DNA from: Coriobacteriia bacterium
GTDB taxonomy: Bacteria; Actinomycetota; Coriobacteriia; Anaerosomatales; PHET01
Reading direction: 5' to 3'
NCBI GenBank assembly: GCA_034370385.1
Contig: JAXMKZ010000029.1
Span: 1-64,000 of the forward strand
Length of the DNA stretch: 64,000 nucleotides
Below the pieces are notes generated by a model, which had not been told where the DNA came from, searched no databases, and saw only the letters and a program-made list of their open reading frames with translations. The stretch's first letter is position 1, and every line of letters begins with the position of its first letter. Shown here piece after piece: positions 43,681 to 51,571 of the stretch. The position numbers and the translations under genes were made by a program.

Positions 43681-44680
43681 AGAACGGCACCGGCGGCGCC
43701 TGGATGCCCTCCTCGGAGAAGCGGCGCGCGAGTCGTCTGATGAACTCGTGGCGCACGCCGATGCGCTCGGGGTAGGTCCGGCAGCGCAGCGACACGTTGA
43801 GCACGGCGGCCGGCGGTGTGAGATCGGCGAAGCGCGCCCCCGGCTCTGAGCACTTCACAGCACCCTCGCACTCGGCGATGACCTCGCGTGCCACTTCGAG
43901 CGCAATGCGCTCGACCGCGTCGGGGTCACCGGCTGAAGCGAACGCCACGGGCACGACCAGCACGAACTCGCCCACGGTGGAGTAGTTGACCACGGTGGCG
44001 CGCGCCAGCACCGAGTTCGGCACGATGGCGATGTCGTTGGTGGGTTGCTGCACGAGGGTGTTGCGCCACGTGACATCGAGCACGGTGCCCTCTTCACCCG
44101 TTTCAAGGCGGATGAAGTCGCCGGGCTTGATCTGGCGAGATGCGAGCAACTGGACGCCGCTGAAGACGTTCTCGAGGGTCGGCTGCAGCGCCAGGCCTAC
44201 CGCCAGACCGCCGACGCCCAGCGCGGTGACCAGCGGGGCGACCGACACGCCCAGCGTGCCGAGCAGCGAGATGATTCCGATGAGCCAGATGGCCGCACGC
44301 GTCAGGTTCACGAAGATCGAGCCGCTGGGCAGGGGCACATCCTCGCGTTCGGTGACTGCGCGCACGACGCGGCTGGCGATGCGGGCAGAGAACGCGGTGA
44401 CGACGACGATCGCCAGCGAGACGAAGGCGCGGTCGAACGTGCGCCGCATCGCGGGATCGAGCTGCAGCATGCGCTCGAGCGCCCACAGGCCAACGAGCGC
44501 ACCGATGGCGGTGGGGGCTCCGCGCAGGCCCGCCGCAAGCTGGGCAAGCGTCGAGGAGCCAGCCGCCTTGGCCCGCGCGGTGACGACACGCATAAGCAGG
44601 TAATCGGCGAGCAGCCCTGCGGCGACGCACGCGATGAACACGGCGATCGCCTCGGGCGCGGCCAAGATAGTCTCGAGCAC
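43661..44680 (-). CDS. mscS: MscS-family mechanosensitive channel
   Basis: A 339-residue channel. Four N-terminal helices lead to the pore-lining helix, TALGVGGLAVGLALQPTLENVFSG, then the beta domain (QIKPGDFIRLETGEEGTVLDVTWRNTLV, NDIAIVPNSVLA) and a C-terminal alpha/beta domain. It releases solutes under osmotic downshock. GTG 44680 has GGAGGG upstream. Confidence 0.94.
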   Translation of the reverse strand: MLETILAAPEAIAVFIACVAAGLLADYLLMRVVTARAKAAGSSTLAQLAAGLRGAPTAIGALVGLWALERMLQLDPAMRRTFDRAFVSLAIVVVTAFSARIASRVVRAVTEREDVPLPSGSIFVNLTRAAIWLIGIISLLGTLGVSVAPLVTALGVGGLAVGLALQPTLENVFSGVQLLASRQIKPGDFIRLETGEEGTVLDVTWRNTLVQQPTNDIAIVPNSVLARATVVNYSTVGEFVLVVPVAFASAGDPDAVERIALEVAREVIAECEGAVKCSEPGARFADLTPPAAVLNVSLRCRTYPERIGVRHEFIRRLARRFSEEGIQAPPVPFSTAKRR

Positions 44681-44727
44681 GGATCACCCTCCTTCCCGCG
44701 GCTATGCTATCACCGAATGTGCGTGCG

Positions 44728-44756
44728 TTGACCGACCCCGATGCGGCGGCTAGACT
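44728..44756 (+). promoter_or_regulatory. Promoter of the tRNA-Lys/tRNA-Glu unit
   Basis: TTGACC at 44728-44733, a 17-base spacer and TAGACT at 44751-44756 form a good housekeeping promoter about 50 bp before the first tRNA. No other promoter is needed for the second tRNA, 6 bp after the first. Confidence 0.75.
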
Positions 44757-44812
44757 ATCGTCTGCTCCGCGCCTGAACGCGAGAGCCGGGCCGATGCCCG
44801 TAGGTTCAGACC

Positions 44813-44888
44813 GGGCCGTTAGCTCAGTTGGTAGAGCAGGGGACTTTTAATCCCAAGGTCGTAGGTTCGAAACCTACACGGCCCACCA
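44813..44888 (+). tRNA. tRNA-Lys (anticodon TTT)
   Basis: A full cloverleaf of 76 bases with encoded CCA. The acceptor GGGCCGT pairs with ACGGCCC; the D arm GCTCAGTTGGTAGAGC, the anticodon loop CTTTTAA (TTT) and the T arm GTAGGTTCGAAACCTAC are all present. Confidence 0.98.
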
Positions 44889-44894
44889 CATATC

Positions 44895-44970
44895 GCCCCC
44901 ATCGTCTAGTGGCCAAGGACTCCGCCCTTTCAAGGCGGCAACAGGGATTCGAATTCCCTTGGGGGCACCA
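44895..44970 (+). tRNA. tRNA-Glu (anticodon TTC), integration target
   Basis: A 76-base cloverleaf with encoded CCA. The acceptor GCCCCCA pairs with TGGGGGC; the anticodon stem-loop CCGCC-CTTTCAA-GGCGG gives TTC. Its last 26 bases plus 4 downstream recur at 51232-51261 and partly at 46881-46901, marking it as the attachment site of the islets downstream. Confidence 0.98.
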
Positions 44971-44974
44971 CAAA
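44945..44974 (+). repeat. Attachment repeat 1 (tRNA-Glu 3' end)
   Basis: A 30-bp stretch covering the T arm and acceptor end of tRNA-Glu plus CAAA. An identical copy lies at 51232-51261 and a 21-bp partial copy at 46881-46901. Copies 1 and 2 are both followed by a shared CAGGTCAGAGG, so left ends of both islets are alike. Confidence 0.9.
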
Positions 44975-45119
44975 TCCTCAGGTCAGAGGGGGTACGGCCT
45001 CCGATTTGTTGCCCGATTTGGTGCCTGATCGCACACGATGCTCCCGTTGCTCTCAGCTTGCTTCTGAGACGCAAATTCTACTTGGTTGAGCAGCGCTACG
45101 CGCCCCTGCGTGATCCGAT

Positions 45120-45171
45120 ATGGGACAAATAAAATAGCAGTTGAGTCCAAGTGCTGTACTATATGTCCCAT
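45120..45171 (+). promoter_or_regulatory. Promoter/operator of the first abiE pair
   Basis: ATGGGACA at 45120-45127 is inverted as TGTCCCAT at 45164-45171, covering the start codon. TACTAT at 45157-45162 could be a -10 element, which would make the transcript nearly leaderless. AbiEi proteins are known to autorepress through inverted repeats at their promoters; binding here is inference. Confidence 0.5.
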
Positions 45172-45784
45172 GAGAGAGCCAAGTGACAACGCGCTTGCTG
45201 TAGCCGAGGCCATCTTCGCCGCGCATGAAGGAGTCATGCGCACGGGTGAAGCGCTCGAGGCCGGCATACACCGGCGAACCCTGTACTGGATGAGGGATCA
45301 CGGGAAGCTTGAGACCCTGAGCAGGGGCGTGTTCATTCTCGCCTCGGCGCCGCTTCCTGAGAGTCCGGATGTCGCTGCGGTCATGCGCCGCAGCCCCAAA
45401 GCAGTCCTGTGCCTCGTGAGCGCTCTGGAGTATCACGGCATCGGCACGCAGATACCAAGTGCCGTGCAGATCGCACTGCCACGCAACGTGACGCCTCCCA
45501 AGTTCAGCTACCCGCGGGTGCAGGTGTTCAGCATGAGCGACGCAGCGTTTCGGGCCGGCGTGGAGGAGCACTCGATGGCGGGGGCGCAGTTTCGCGTGTA
45601 TGGGGTCGCCAAGACCGTGGCCGACTGCTTCAAGTACCGCAACAGGATCGGCTTCGACATCGCGATGGAGGCACTTCAGGAAGTCGTGAGGAAGCGGGCC
45701 GCCACGCCTTCAGAGATCATGGAATTCGCGCGTATCGACAAGGTCGAGTCCGTCATCTCTCCCTACATGGCGGCACTCCTGTGA
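45170..45784 (+). CDS. abiEi: AbiEi-type antitoxin (type IV toxin-antitoxin)
   Basis: A 204-residue antitoxin and likely autorepressor. The N-terminal winged helix (HEGVMRTGEALEAGIHRRTLYWMRDHGKL, quoted only in part by its RRTLYWM core) and the following LSRGVFILA and CLVSALEYHGI blocks are typical of the AbiEi family, as is VYGVAKTVADCFKYRNRIG. The start is ATG 45170 inside the operator repeat. The stop overlaps the abiEii GTG by 4 bp. Confidence 0.9.
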   Translation: MREPSDNALAVAEAIFAAHEGVMRTGEALEAGIHRRTLYWMRDHGKLETLSRGVFILASAPLPESPDVAAVMRRSPKAVLCLVSALEYHGIGTQIPSAVQIALPRNVTPPKFSYPRVQVFSMSDAAFRAGVEEHSMAGAQFRVYGVAKTVADCFKYRNRIGFDIAMEALQEVVRKRAATPSEIMEFARIDKVESVISPYMAALL

Positions 45785-46698
45785 CCACCGATACCCCGAC
45801 GAACCTCCCCGCATCGGTCCGTGCCCGCCTGAGGAACAAGGCCGACGAGATTGGCCTCGACTTCAACCAGGTGCTCCAGTACTACGCGATGGAGCGCTTC
45901 TTGTACCGCCTCTCCAAGACCAAGTGGGCGGATTGCTTGATCGTCAAGGGCGCGGCGATGCTTCGCGTCTGGGACGGTGCGGTGGCTCGGCCGACCAGAG
46001 ACATCGACTTTCTCGGGCGCATCGAGAACTCGCCCGAGGCCGTTGCCGCGATGGTGCGGGAGTGCCTCGCCGTCGAGTCAGCCGACGGTGTCGAGTTCTC
46101 CGCCGATGTGGCCGTCGAACCCATCACCATCGAGGATCGGTATCCAGGAGTGCGTGCGCTCGTCGAAACCAGATTGGCGGGCGCACGGATGCGTCTCCAA
46201 CTCGACATCGGCGTCGGGGACATCGCCGTACCTGAGCCCGGATGGGTGGATTACCCGACGCTGCTGGACATGGACGCGCCACGCATCCTCGCGTACCAGC
46301 CCGCGACTGCGATAGCCGAGAAGTTCGAGACCATGATCAGCAAAGGGCTCCTGAACAGCCGCATGAAGGACTACTACGACATCTGGATGCTCTCGCACTC
46401 CGTCATCTTCGACGGCGGCGAGATGGTAGACAGCATTGCGGCGACCTTCGGGCGGCGCGGTACCGATGTGCCCACTGTTCGACCGGCCGTGCTTTCCGAC
46501 GACTATGCGAAGCGTCCGGAGAGGATGACGCAGTGGGCGGCCTTCGTATCACGACTCCGAGTGTCGGGAATCGAAGCGCCCGACAGTCTCGTCGAGGTCG
46601 TCGACGACATCAACGGATTCATCATGCTGCCTGCCGCCGCAGCGGCAGCCGGACAGCCGTTCAGTCAGAAATGGGTGCCGGGCAAGAGTTGGTCGTGA
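45781..46698 (+). CDS. abiEii: AbiEii-type nucleotidyltransferase toxin
   Basis: A 305-residue toxin of the nucleotidyltransferase superfamily. VKGAAMLRVW followed by RPTRDIDFLG holds the G-x-x-x-L and metal-binding DxD-like aspartates, and AEKFETMISKG...MKDYYDIWML is the conserved helical motif. Family members inhibit growth by modifying tRNA or other targets and confer phage resistance by abortive infection; this target is unknown. Coupled translation with the antitoxin (GTGA). Confidence 0.9.
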   Translation: MTTDTPTNLPASVRARLRNKADEIGLDFNQVLQYYAMERFLYRLSKTKWADCLIVKGAAMLRVWDGAVARPTRDIDFLGRIENSPEAVAAMVRECLAVESADGVEFSADVAVEPITIEDRYPGVRALVETRLAGARMRLQLDIGVGDIAVPEPGWVDYPTLLDMDAPRILAYQPATAIAEKFETMISKGLLNSRMKDYYDIWMLSHSVIFDGGEMVDSIAATFGRRGTDVPTVRPAVLSDDYAKRPERMTQWAAFVSRLRVSGIEAPDSLVEVVDDINGFIMLPAAAAAAGQPFSQKWVPGKSWS

Positions 46699-46845
46699 CG
46701 ATCATCGTCAACGGCAGATATCTCGGACTCTGACGACGGCTCGCAGACGCTGCGCTCGGCGGTCTGTACGCCAAGCATTCCAGCGCACTCGCGGGGTTCG
46801 GAATCGTACGGGCAGCACGCCCCGGATTTGTCGCCCAAATACATG

Positions 46846-46864
46846 GTGACTATTGAATAGTCAC
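46846..46864. repeat. Right-end palindrome of islet A
   Basis: GTGACTAT and ATAGTCAC flank TGA, an 8-bp perfect inverted repeat 17 bp before attachment repeat 2. Islet B has a different inverted repeat in the same place. The interval 46699-47047 holds no gene; it contains the right end of islet A, repeat 2, the left end of islet B and the second abiE promoter. Confidence 0.7.
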
Positions 46865-46880
46865 AAGCGCAATTAGGATA

Positions 46881-46901
46881 CGAATTCCCTTGGGGGCACC
46901 A
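46881..46901 (+). repeat. Attachment repeat 2 (internal junction)
   Basis: Twenty-one bases identical to the tRNA-Glu 3' end through CCA, followed by TAAAACCGCAGGTCAGAGG, which resembles the sequence after repeat 1. It is the junction between islets A and B. Confidence 0.85.
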
Positions 46902-47007
46902 TAAAACCGCAGGTCAGAGGTTTGCGAATCCCTGTCGCGTGCTTGAAATCCAGCACCAAATCGTGCCCTCTCGAGGTCTCAACTTCCTTCTGAAAATGCC
47001 AATATAC

Positions 47008-47036
47008 TTGCGTAAAGCAGCGTTGAGCGCTACCTT
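47008..47036 (+). promoter_or_regulatory. Promoter of the second abiE operon
   Basis: TTGCGT at 47008-47013, a 17-base spacer and TACCTT at 47031-47036. The expected transcription start is only a few bases before ATG 47048. The region upstream resembles that of the first pair, in line with shared ancestry of the islet left ends. Confidence 0.5.
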
Positions 47037-47047
47037 ATGAAAGTGAA

Positions 47048-47857
47048 ATGGCGATTCAAGAAGTGACAGCCCCTGAAGACGTCTCGGCGTTCGTCGGCCA
47101 GCTTCAGGCAACGGGGACCTACACGTTCTCTCACGCGGACGCGCGAGCCGCACTCCCGATGTCCGAGATAGCGGTCGACAACGCCCTGCGCCGGCTCAAG
47201 AAGCGCGGTCGCATAGTGGCTCCGCGCCGCGGGTTCTACGTGATCGTGCCTACCGAGTACATCACGGCTGGCTCGCCACCACCTTCGTGGTTCATCGACG
47301 GACTGATGAGCTTTCTCGGCCAGCCCTACTACGTGGGCTTGCTATCCGCAGCGGCCATCCACGGCGCTTCTCATCAGCAGCCGATGACGTTTCAGGTCGT
47401 CACCGACCGTCCCACCCGCGAGGGCGTGGCCGGACGCGCGCACATCACCTTCCACATGAGTCGTCAGGTCGTGGAGACGCCCGCCACCCAGGTTCAGACG
47501 GAGACGGGGACCATGCTCGTGTCCACGCCTGAATCGACGGCATTCGATCTCGTGCGCTTCTCGGCGGCCTGCGGTGGCTGGAGCAATGTCGCCACGGTGC
47601 TGCTCGAACTCGCTGAGCGCCTAGAGCCGGAGGCCCTGTGTTTCGTTGCGCAGCTGCGCAAGACTCCCGAGATCCAGCGCCTCGGCTACCTCTTGGACCG
47701 AACGGGCCAGCCACGGCTCGCCGACCCGTTGCTCCGAGTCCTTGGCTCCAAGCGGTATCGGCCCGTTGTGCTCGCTCCCAGTGCGTCTGGCGTTGAAGCC
47801 GATGTCGTTAGCCCTTGGCGTGTGATCCCGAATCTGGAAGTGGAGATCGACCTGTGA
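47048..47857 (+). CDS. abiEi: AbiEi-type antitoxin, second copy
   Basis: A 269-residue antitoxin, longer than and distinct from the first copy. A winged-helix N-terminus (YTFSHADARAALPMSEIAVD, NALRRLKKRGRIVAPRRGFY region) leads to YYVGLLSAAAIHGASHQQP, VSTPESTAFDLVRF and a C-terminal extension ending near VEIDL. These are marks of the AbiEi_4/DUF4095-like subgroup. It overlaps the toxin gene by 4 bp. Confidence 0.9.
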   Translation: MAIQEVTAPEDVSAFVGQLQATGTYTFSHADARAALPMSEIAVDNALRRLKKRGRIVAPRRGFYVIVPTEYITAGSPPPSWFIDGLMSFLGQPYYVGLLSAAAIHGASHQQPMTFQVVTDRPTREGVAGRAHITFHMSRQVVETPATQVQTETGTMLVSTPESTAFDLVRFSAACGGWSNVATVLLELAERLEPEALCFVAQLRKTPEIQRLGYLLDRTGQPRLADPLLRVLGSKRYRPVVLAPSASGVEADVVSPWRVIPNLEVEIDL

Positions 47858-48678
47858 TTCCGCGGGCCCAAATCACGGCGTGGAGAGCTTCTGCGCCATG
47901 GCCACAAGACGAGCAGGTCGAGCAGGACCTGGTTCTGTCGAGAGCTCTCACCGCGATCTTCGCGCGGCCATCCTTGCGCCGTGCGCTCGCCTTTCGAGGC
48001 GGGACCGCACTGCACAAGCTTCACTTCGAGCCTCCGGGCCGCTACTCCGAGGATCTTGATCTCGTACAGGTCGAGGCGGGTCCGATCGGCCCTGTGCTGG
48101 CGGAGCTTCGCGAGGCGCTCGATCCTTGGTTGGGGGAGCCCGCATGGAGGCAGGGCCCCGCCAGCGCCAAACTGCTCTACCGCTTCGAGACGACCACGCT
48201 GCCGGTGCAGTTGATGCGGGTCAAGGTCGAGATCAACACCCGGGAGCACTTCAGTGTCGACGGGCTTCAGCATGTGCCGTTCGCCGTAGCCAGCCCGTGG
48301 CACTCTGCCGATGAGCTGATCACCACATTCACGCTCGAAGAGCTGCTTGCCACCAAGATGCGGGCGCTTTTCCAGCGGCGGAAGGGCCGCGACCTCTACG
48401 ACCTATGGCTCGGGCTGACCACCCTCGACCCCGACGAGGCGCGCATCATCGACTGTCTCGGCGAGTACCTTGCGCGAACGGAGAGTTCGATCTCGCGCGC
48501 CGAGTTCGAGGCGAACATGGCGGGGAAGCTGGCGTCTCCCGATTTCCGCACTGACGTGATTCCGCTGCTTCGCGACCCCGAGGGATACGACGTCGAAGTT
48601 GCGGCGTCACTCGTGCACGGCCGTCTCATCGCCCGCCTTCCCGGCGAGCCGTGGAAAGCGCTTGGTCGCGAGAAATGA
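47854..48678 (+). CDS. abiEii: AbiEii-type nucleotidyltransferase toxin, second copy
   Basis: A 274-residue toxin. FRGGTALHKLHF followed by RYSEDLDLV gives the nucleotidyltransferase active-site motif, and LEELLATKMRALFQRRKGRD with LYDLW is the conserved helix. It differs strongly from the first toxin, so this is not a recent duplication. GTG start inside the antitoxin stop (GTGA). Confidence 0.9.
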   Translation: MIPRAQITAWRASAPWPQDEQVEQDLVLSRALTAIFARPSLRRALAFRGGTALHKLHFEPPGRYSEDLDLVQVEAGPIGPVLAELREALDPWLGEPAWRQGPASAKLLYRFETTTLPVQLMRVKVEINTREHFSVDGLQHVPFAVASPWHSADELITTFTLEELLATKMRALFQRRKGRDLYDLWLGLTTLDPDEARIIDCLGEYLARTESSISRAEFEANMAGKLASPDFRTDVIPLLRDPEGYDVEVAASLVHGRLIARLPGEPWKALGREK

Positions 48679-48703
48679 CGATCGCGGCGGCGGGACTGTA
48701 CCT

Positions 48704-51124
48704 GTGAACGATCGGCTTCAGCCGGACGAACTCGAGGCGCTCCGACGGCAGAACCTCCTGCTTGCCGAAGAGAACGCGCGGCTCAAGGAGATGCTGGGGC
48801 TCGAGGCACGGGATGCCGCGACTGCAATGCAGCCGGATATCGCTCGAATCTCCGGAATCACGGGTTCGTCGTCGGCCGCCAAGATCGAGCTGTTCCAGTC
48901 TCTCTTTCGCGGGCGCGCCGATGTGTTCGCCAGGCGCTGGGAGAGCCGCTCGGGCGGGAGTGGCTACGCGCCCGCCTGTGCCAATGAGTGGCGATCGGGA
49001 CTGTGCGACAAGCCGCGCGTGAAGTGTGCCGATTGTGCCGATCGAGAGTTGGAGGCGCTCAGCGCGTCGACCATCGAAGATCATCTCACCGGGCGCAGCA
49101 CGGTTGGCATCTATGCCATGCTCGAGGACGAGACCTGCCACTTCCTCGCGATCGATTTCGACGACGAGGGCTGGCGCGGCGATGTGACCGCGCTCCGTTC
49201 GGCCGCGTCCGCCTCCGGTGTCGAATGCCATGTCGAGGTGTCGCGGTCTGGGGGTGGTGCCCACGCGTGGTTCTTCTTCGCCGAGCCGGTGCCCGCGGCG
49301 CTGGCGCGTCGTCTGGGCACAGCGCTGCTGACGCAGGCTGCGCGCGGTAGACACGCTCTGTCGCTCCGTTCATATGATCGGCTCTTCCCCAGCCAGGACA
49401 CGATGCCGCGCGGAGGATTCGGCAACCTCATCGCTTTGCCACTCCAGCATGAACCCCGATCGGCCGGACGTTCGGTCTTCGTCGACGAGCAGCTGCGGCA
49501 GTACTCTGACCAGTGGGCCTATCTGAGCTCTGTGGTGCGACTTGAACGATCCGTCGTCGATGCCGCATTGTCGCGGCTTGTCGCGGATGGAAGCCCGCTC
49601 GGTGTCCGGAGCTACCCGGCTGGCGGTGGCGGCGACACACCGTGGGCGCTGCCGGTCCCTCCACCCCGCGTGCGTCCAGAGCTGATCGGGCATGTTCCGG
49701 CGGTCGTCCGAGCCGTGCGCGCGAACCTCATCTTCGTAGAGAAGGCTGGACTTCCCGACTCGCTTCTCGACCAGATTGCCCGGCTCGCCGCCTTCGAGAA
49801 CCCTGAGTTCCACCGCGCACAGGCCATGCGCCTGCCCACGTGGGACAAGCCGCGAATCATCTCGTGCGCCCAGGAGTTTGACGCGCATCTCGCGCTGCCG
49901 AGAGGATGCCTCGATGACCTGCGAGAGGTGATCGAGGGCTACGCCTCCGAACTCGAGGTCACAGACGAGCGCACCGAAGGTTTGCTGCTGCTCGCAAGGT
50001 TCTCGGGCACCCTCCGGCCAGAACAACGGAAAGCCGTCAAGGCTGTATTGGGGCACGACGACGGTGTCTTGAGCGCGGGGACGGCCTTCGGCAAGACCGT
50101 GGTGGCCGCCAACGTGATTGCCAAGCGCGGCGTGAGCACGCTCGTTCTCGTCCATCGTCGCGGGCTCATGGAGCAGTGGTGAGAGCGGCTCTCCACATTC
50201 CTCGATGTTCCGCTGGGATCGATCGGCGTCATCGGCGGTGGCAAGCGCAAGCCGACCGGGACCATCGACATCGCTGTGCTGCAGTCGCTGGTCCGAAAGG
50301 GCTCGGTCGACCCCATCGTCGCCGAGTACGGGCAGGTCATCATCGACGAGTGCCATCACGTTTCTGCGTTCAGCTTCGAGGCCGTGCTGCGCCAGGCGCG
50401 CGCACGCTTCGTGCTCGGACTCACGGCCACGCCGATTCGCAAGGACGGCCATCATCCGATAATCACGATGCAGTGCGGGCCTGTACGGTTCAAGACCGAT
50501 CTGAAACGCCAAGCCGCAGCCCGGCCGTTCGAGCACATAGTTCGGCCGCGCGAGACTGGATTCGGTGTCGCGGCTCTGGCCGCAGACGGAATCCAAGAGG
50601 TCTATCGCCTGCTTGCGGGCGATGAGACCCGCAACGCTCTGATCGTAGAGGATGTGGTAGCCGCAGCCTCGGAGGGCCGCTCGGCGCTCGTGCTGACCGA
50701 GCGCACGGCGCACCGCGACCTGCTCGCGAGCCTGCTCGCTGAGCAGACGCCCCACGTCTTCGCGCTTTCAAGCGGCATAGGGGTGAAGAAGCGGGCCGCT
50801 CTAGCAGAGAGCATGGCGGCCGTGCCCGAAGGCGAGCCGAGCGTGCTCGTTGCGACGGGACGCCTTGTGGGTGAGGGCTTCGACGACGCGCGTCTCGACA
50901 CGCTCTTCCTGGCGATGCCGATTTCGTGGCGCGGGACGCTGCAGCAGTATGCGGGCAGGCTCCATCGCCTGCACGACGAGAAGAGCGAGGTGGTCATCTA
51001 CGACTACGTCGACCCGCTCTTGCCGGTGCTTGCGCGCATGTGGGAGAAGAGGCTTCGAGGTTATCGGGCCATGGGCTATCGCGTGGAGGCGACCGTGCCG
51101 CCGAACTCAGGGCAAGTCGGCTAG
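48704..51124 (+). pseudogene. AEP primase-SF2 helicase, interrupted by one in-frame TGA
   Basis: An 806-codon frame with a single TGA at 50180-50182. Parts in order: N-terminal coiled coil (LRRQNLLLAEENARLKEML), an archaeo-eukaryotic primase-like domain with FLAIDFDD as catalytic acidic motif and a nearby cysteine cluster (C...C..C in SGLCDKPRVKCADC), then a superfamily 2 helicase with Walker A GTAFGKT, DECHH box, LGLTATPIRKDG and the C-terminal VLVATGRLVGEGFD and QQYAGRLHR. This layout is that of the primase-helicases called TOTE conflict-system proteins. The TGA falls after LMEQW, where relatives have Arg (CGA to TGA is one change). Start GTG 48704 has only a weak ribosome site. Confidence 0.85.
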
Positions 51125-51170
51125 CCGAGAGCTCCGATTTGGTGCCCAAATACATGGTACTTGTTGGCAC

Positions 51171-51216
51171 CTATTGGGACTCACCGCAGCTCCGCTATAC
51201 CAACGAGTCCCAATAG
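51171..51216. repeat. Right-end inverted repeat of islet B
   Basis: CTATTGGGACTC at 51171-51182 is perfectly inverted at 51205-51216. It lies 16 bp before attachment repeat 3 and 24 bp after the arm-like CGATTTGGTGCCC. Likely a recombinase or directionality-factor site, or a terminator for the helicase gene. Confidence 0.6.
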
Positions 51217-51231
51217 TCACCAACACAATCA

Positions 51232-51261
51232 GGATTCGAATTCCCTTGGGGGCACCACAAA
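51232..51261 (+). repeat. Attachment repeat 3 (right boundary)
   Basis: Thirty bases identical to 44945-44974, including the four bases after the tRNA CCA. What follows is therefore the original sequence downstream of tRNA-Glu. Confidence 0.88.
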
Positions 51262-51265
51262 CGAC

Positions 51266-51297
51266 GTAGGCCCCTCTGTTCGAAACGGGGGGCCTAC
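51266..51297 (+). terminator. Displaced hairpin of the tRNA unit
   Basis: GTAGGCCCC at 51266-51274 pairs with GGGGCCTAC at 51289-51297. Because it directly follows repeat 3, it was probably the native terminator of the tRNA-Glu transcript before the islets entered. It lacks a T run. A related sequence lies at 57107-57135. In the rest of 51298-51571 I see only a weak GCCC/GGGC hairpin followed by TCTTTTT near 51374-51392 and no gene. Confidence 0.5.
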
Positions 51298-51571
51298 CTG
51301 CGTAAACAACGAATCGTCGGTGCGCCCACTGCCCGCTCCCGACCGAGCAGAATAGCCATCCAGTAGCCACGTGGCCCGCACGGGCTCTTTTTGAGCAACA
51401 GAGGCACATAGAATTCCCCGGGGATCGAACTGACGCTGGCCCCTCGCGGCTGTCGGCGGACGCAGCAAGGTCGGGGCGGATCGTGGACGACTGCCGGGCA
51501 TTCCCCAAGCCGCCCGCGAGTGGTACTCAGTGAAGATGGCGCAATGCGAAGTACCTGCCTGCCGACGAAGA

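Larger units (their letters stand above)
44971..46901 (+). mobile_element. Islet A at tRNA-Glu carrying an AbiE pair
   Basis: About 1.9 kb bounded by attachment repeats 1 and 2. It carries only abiEi and abiEii plus end sequences: CGATTTG(T/G)TGCC twice at the left end (about 45002-45025), one related GATTTGTCGCCC at 46825, and a palindrome at 46846-46864 just before repeat 2. No recombinase is encoded, so it must rely on one in trans. Its left and right end sequences match those of islet B. Confidence 0.75.
46902..51261 (+). mobile_element. Islet B at tRNA-Glu carrying AbiE pair and primase-helicase
   Basis: About 4.36 kb between attachment repeats 2 and 3. Gene content: second abiEi/abiEii pair and a primase-helicase pseudogene, all on the + strand. 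End sequences mirror islet A: an inverted copy of CGATTTGGTGC at 46953-46963, CGATTTGGTGCCC at 51135-51147, the shared CCCAAATACATGGT, and a 12-bp inverted repeat just before repeat 3. No recombinase is present. Confidence 0.75.

Noticed and set aside
44775-44812. GTAGGTTCAGACC resembling a tRNA T arm before tRNA-Lys
   Set aside because: No acceptor, D or anticodon arm can be formed with it; it is simply the leader of the tRNA transcript.
50180-50182. TGA as a selenocysteine codon
   Set aside because: The residue is not catalytic; relatives have Arg after the conserved QW, and I saw no convincing SECIS-like hairpin directly after it.
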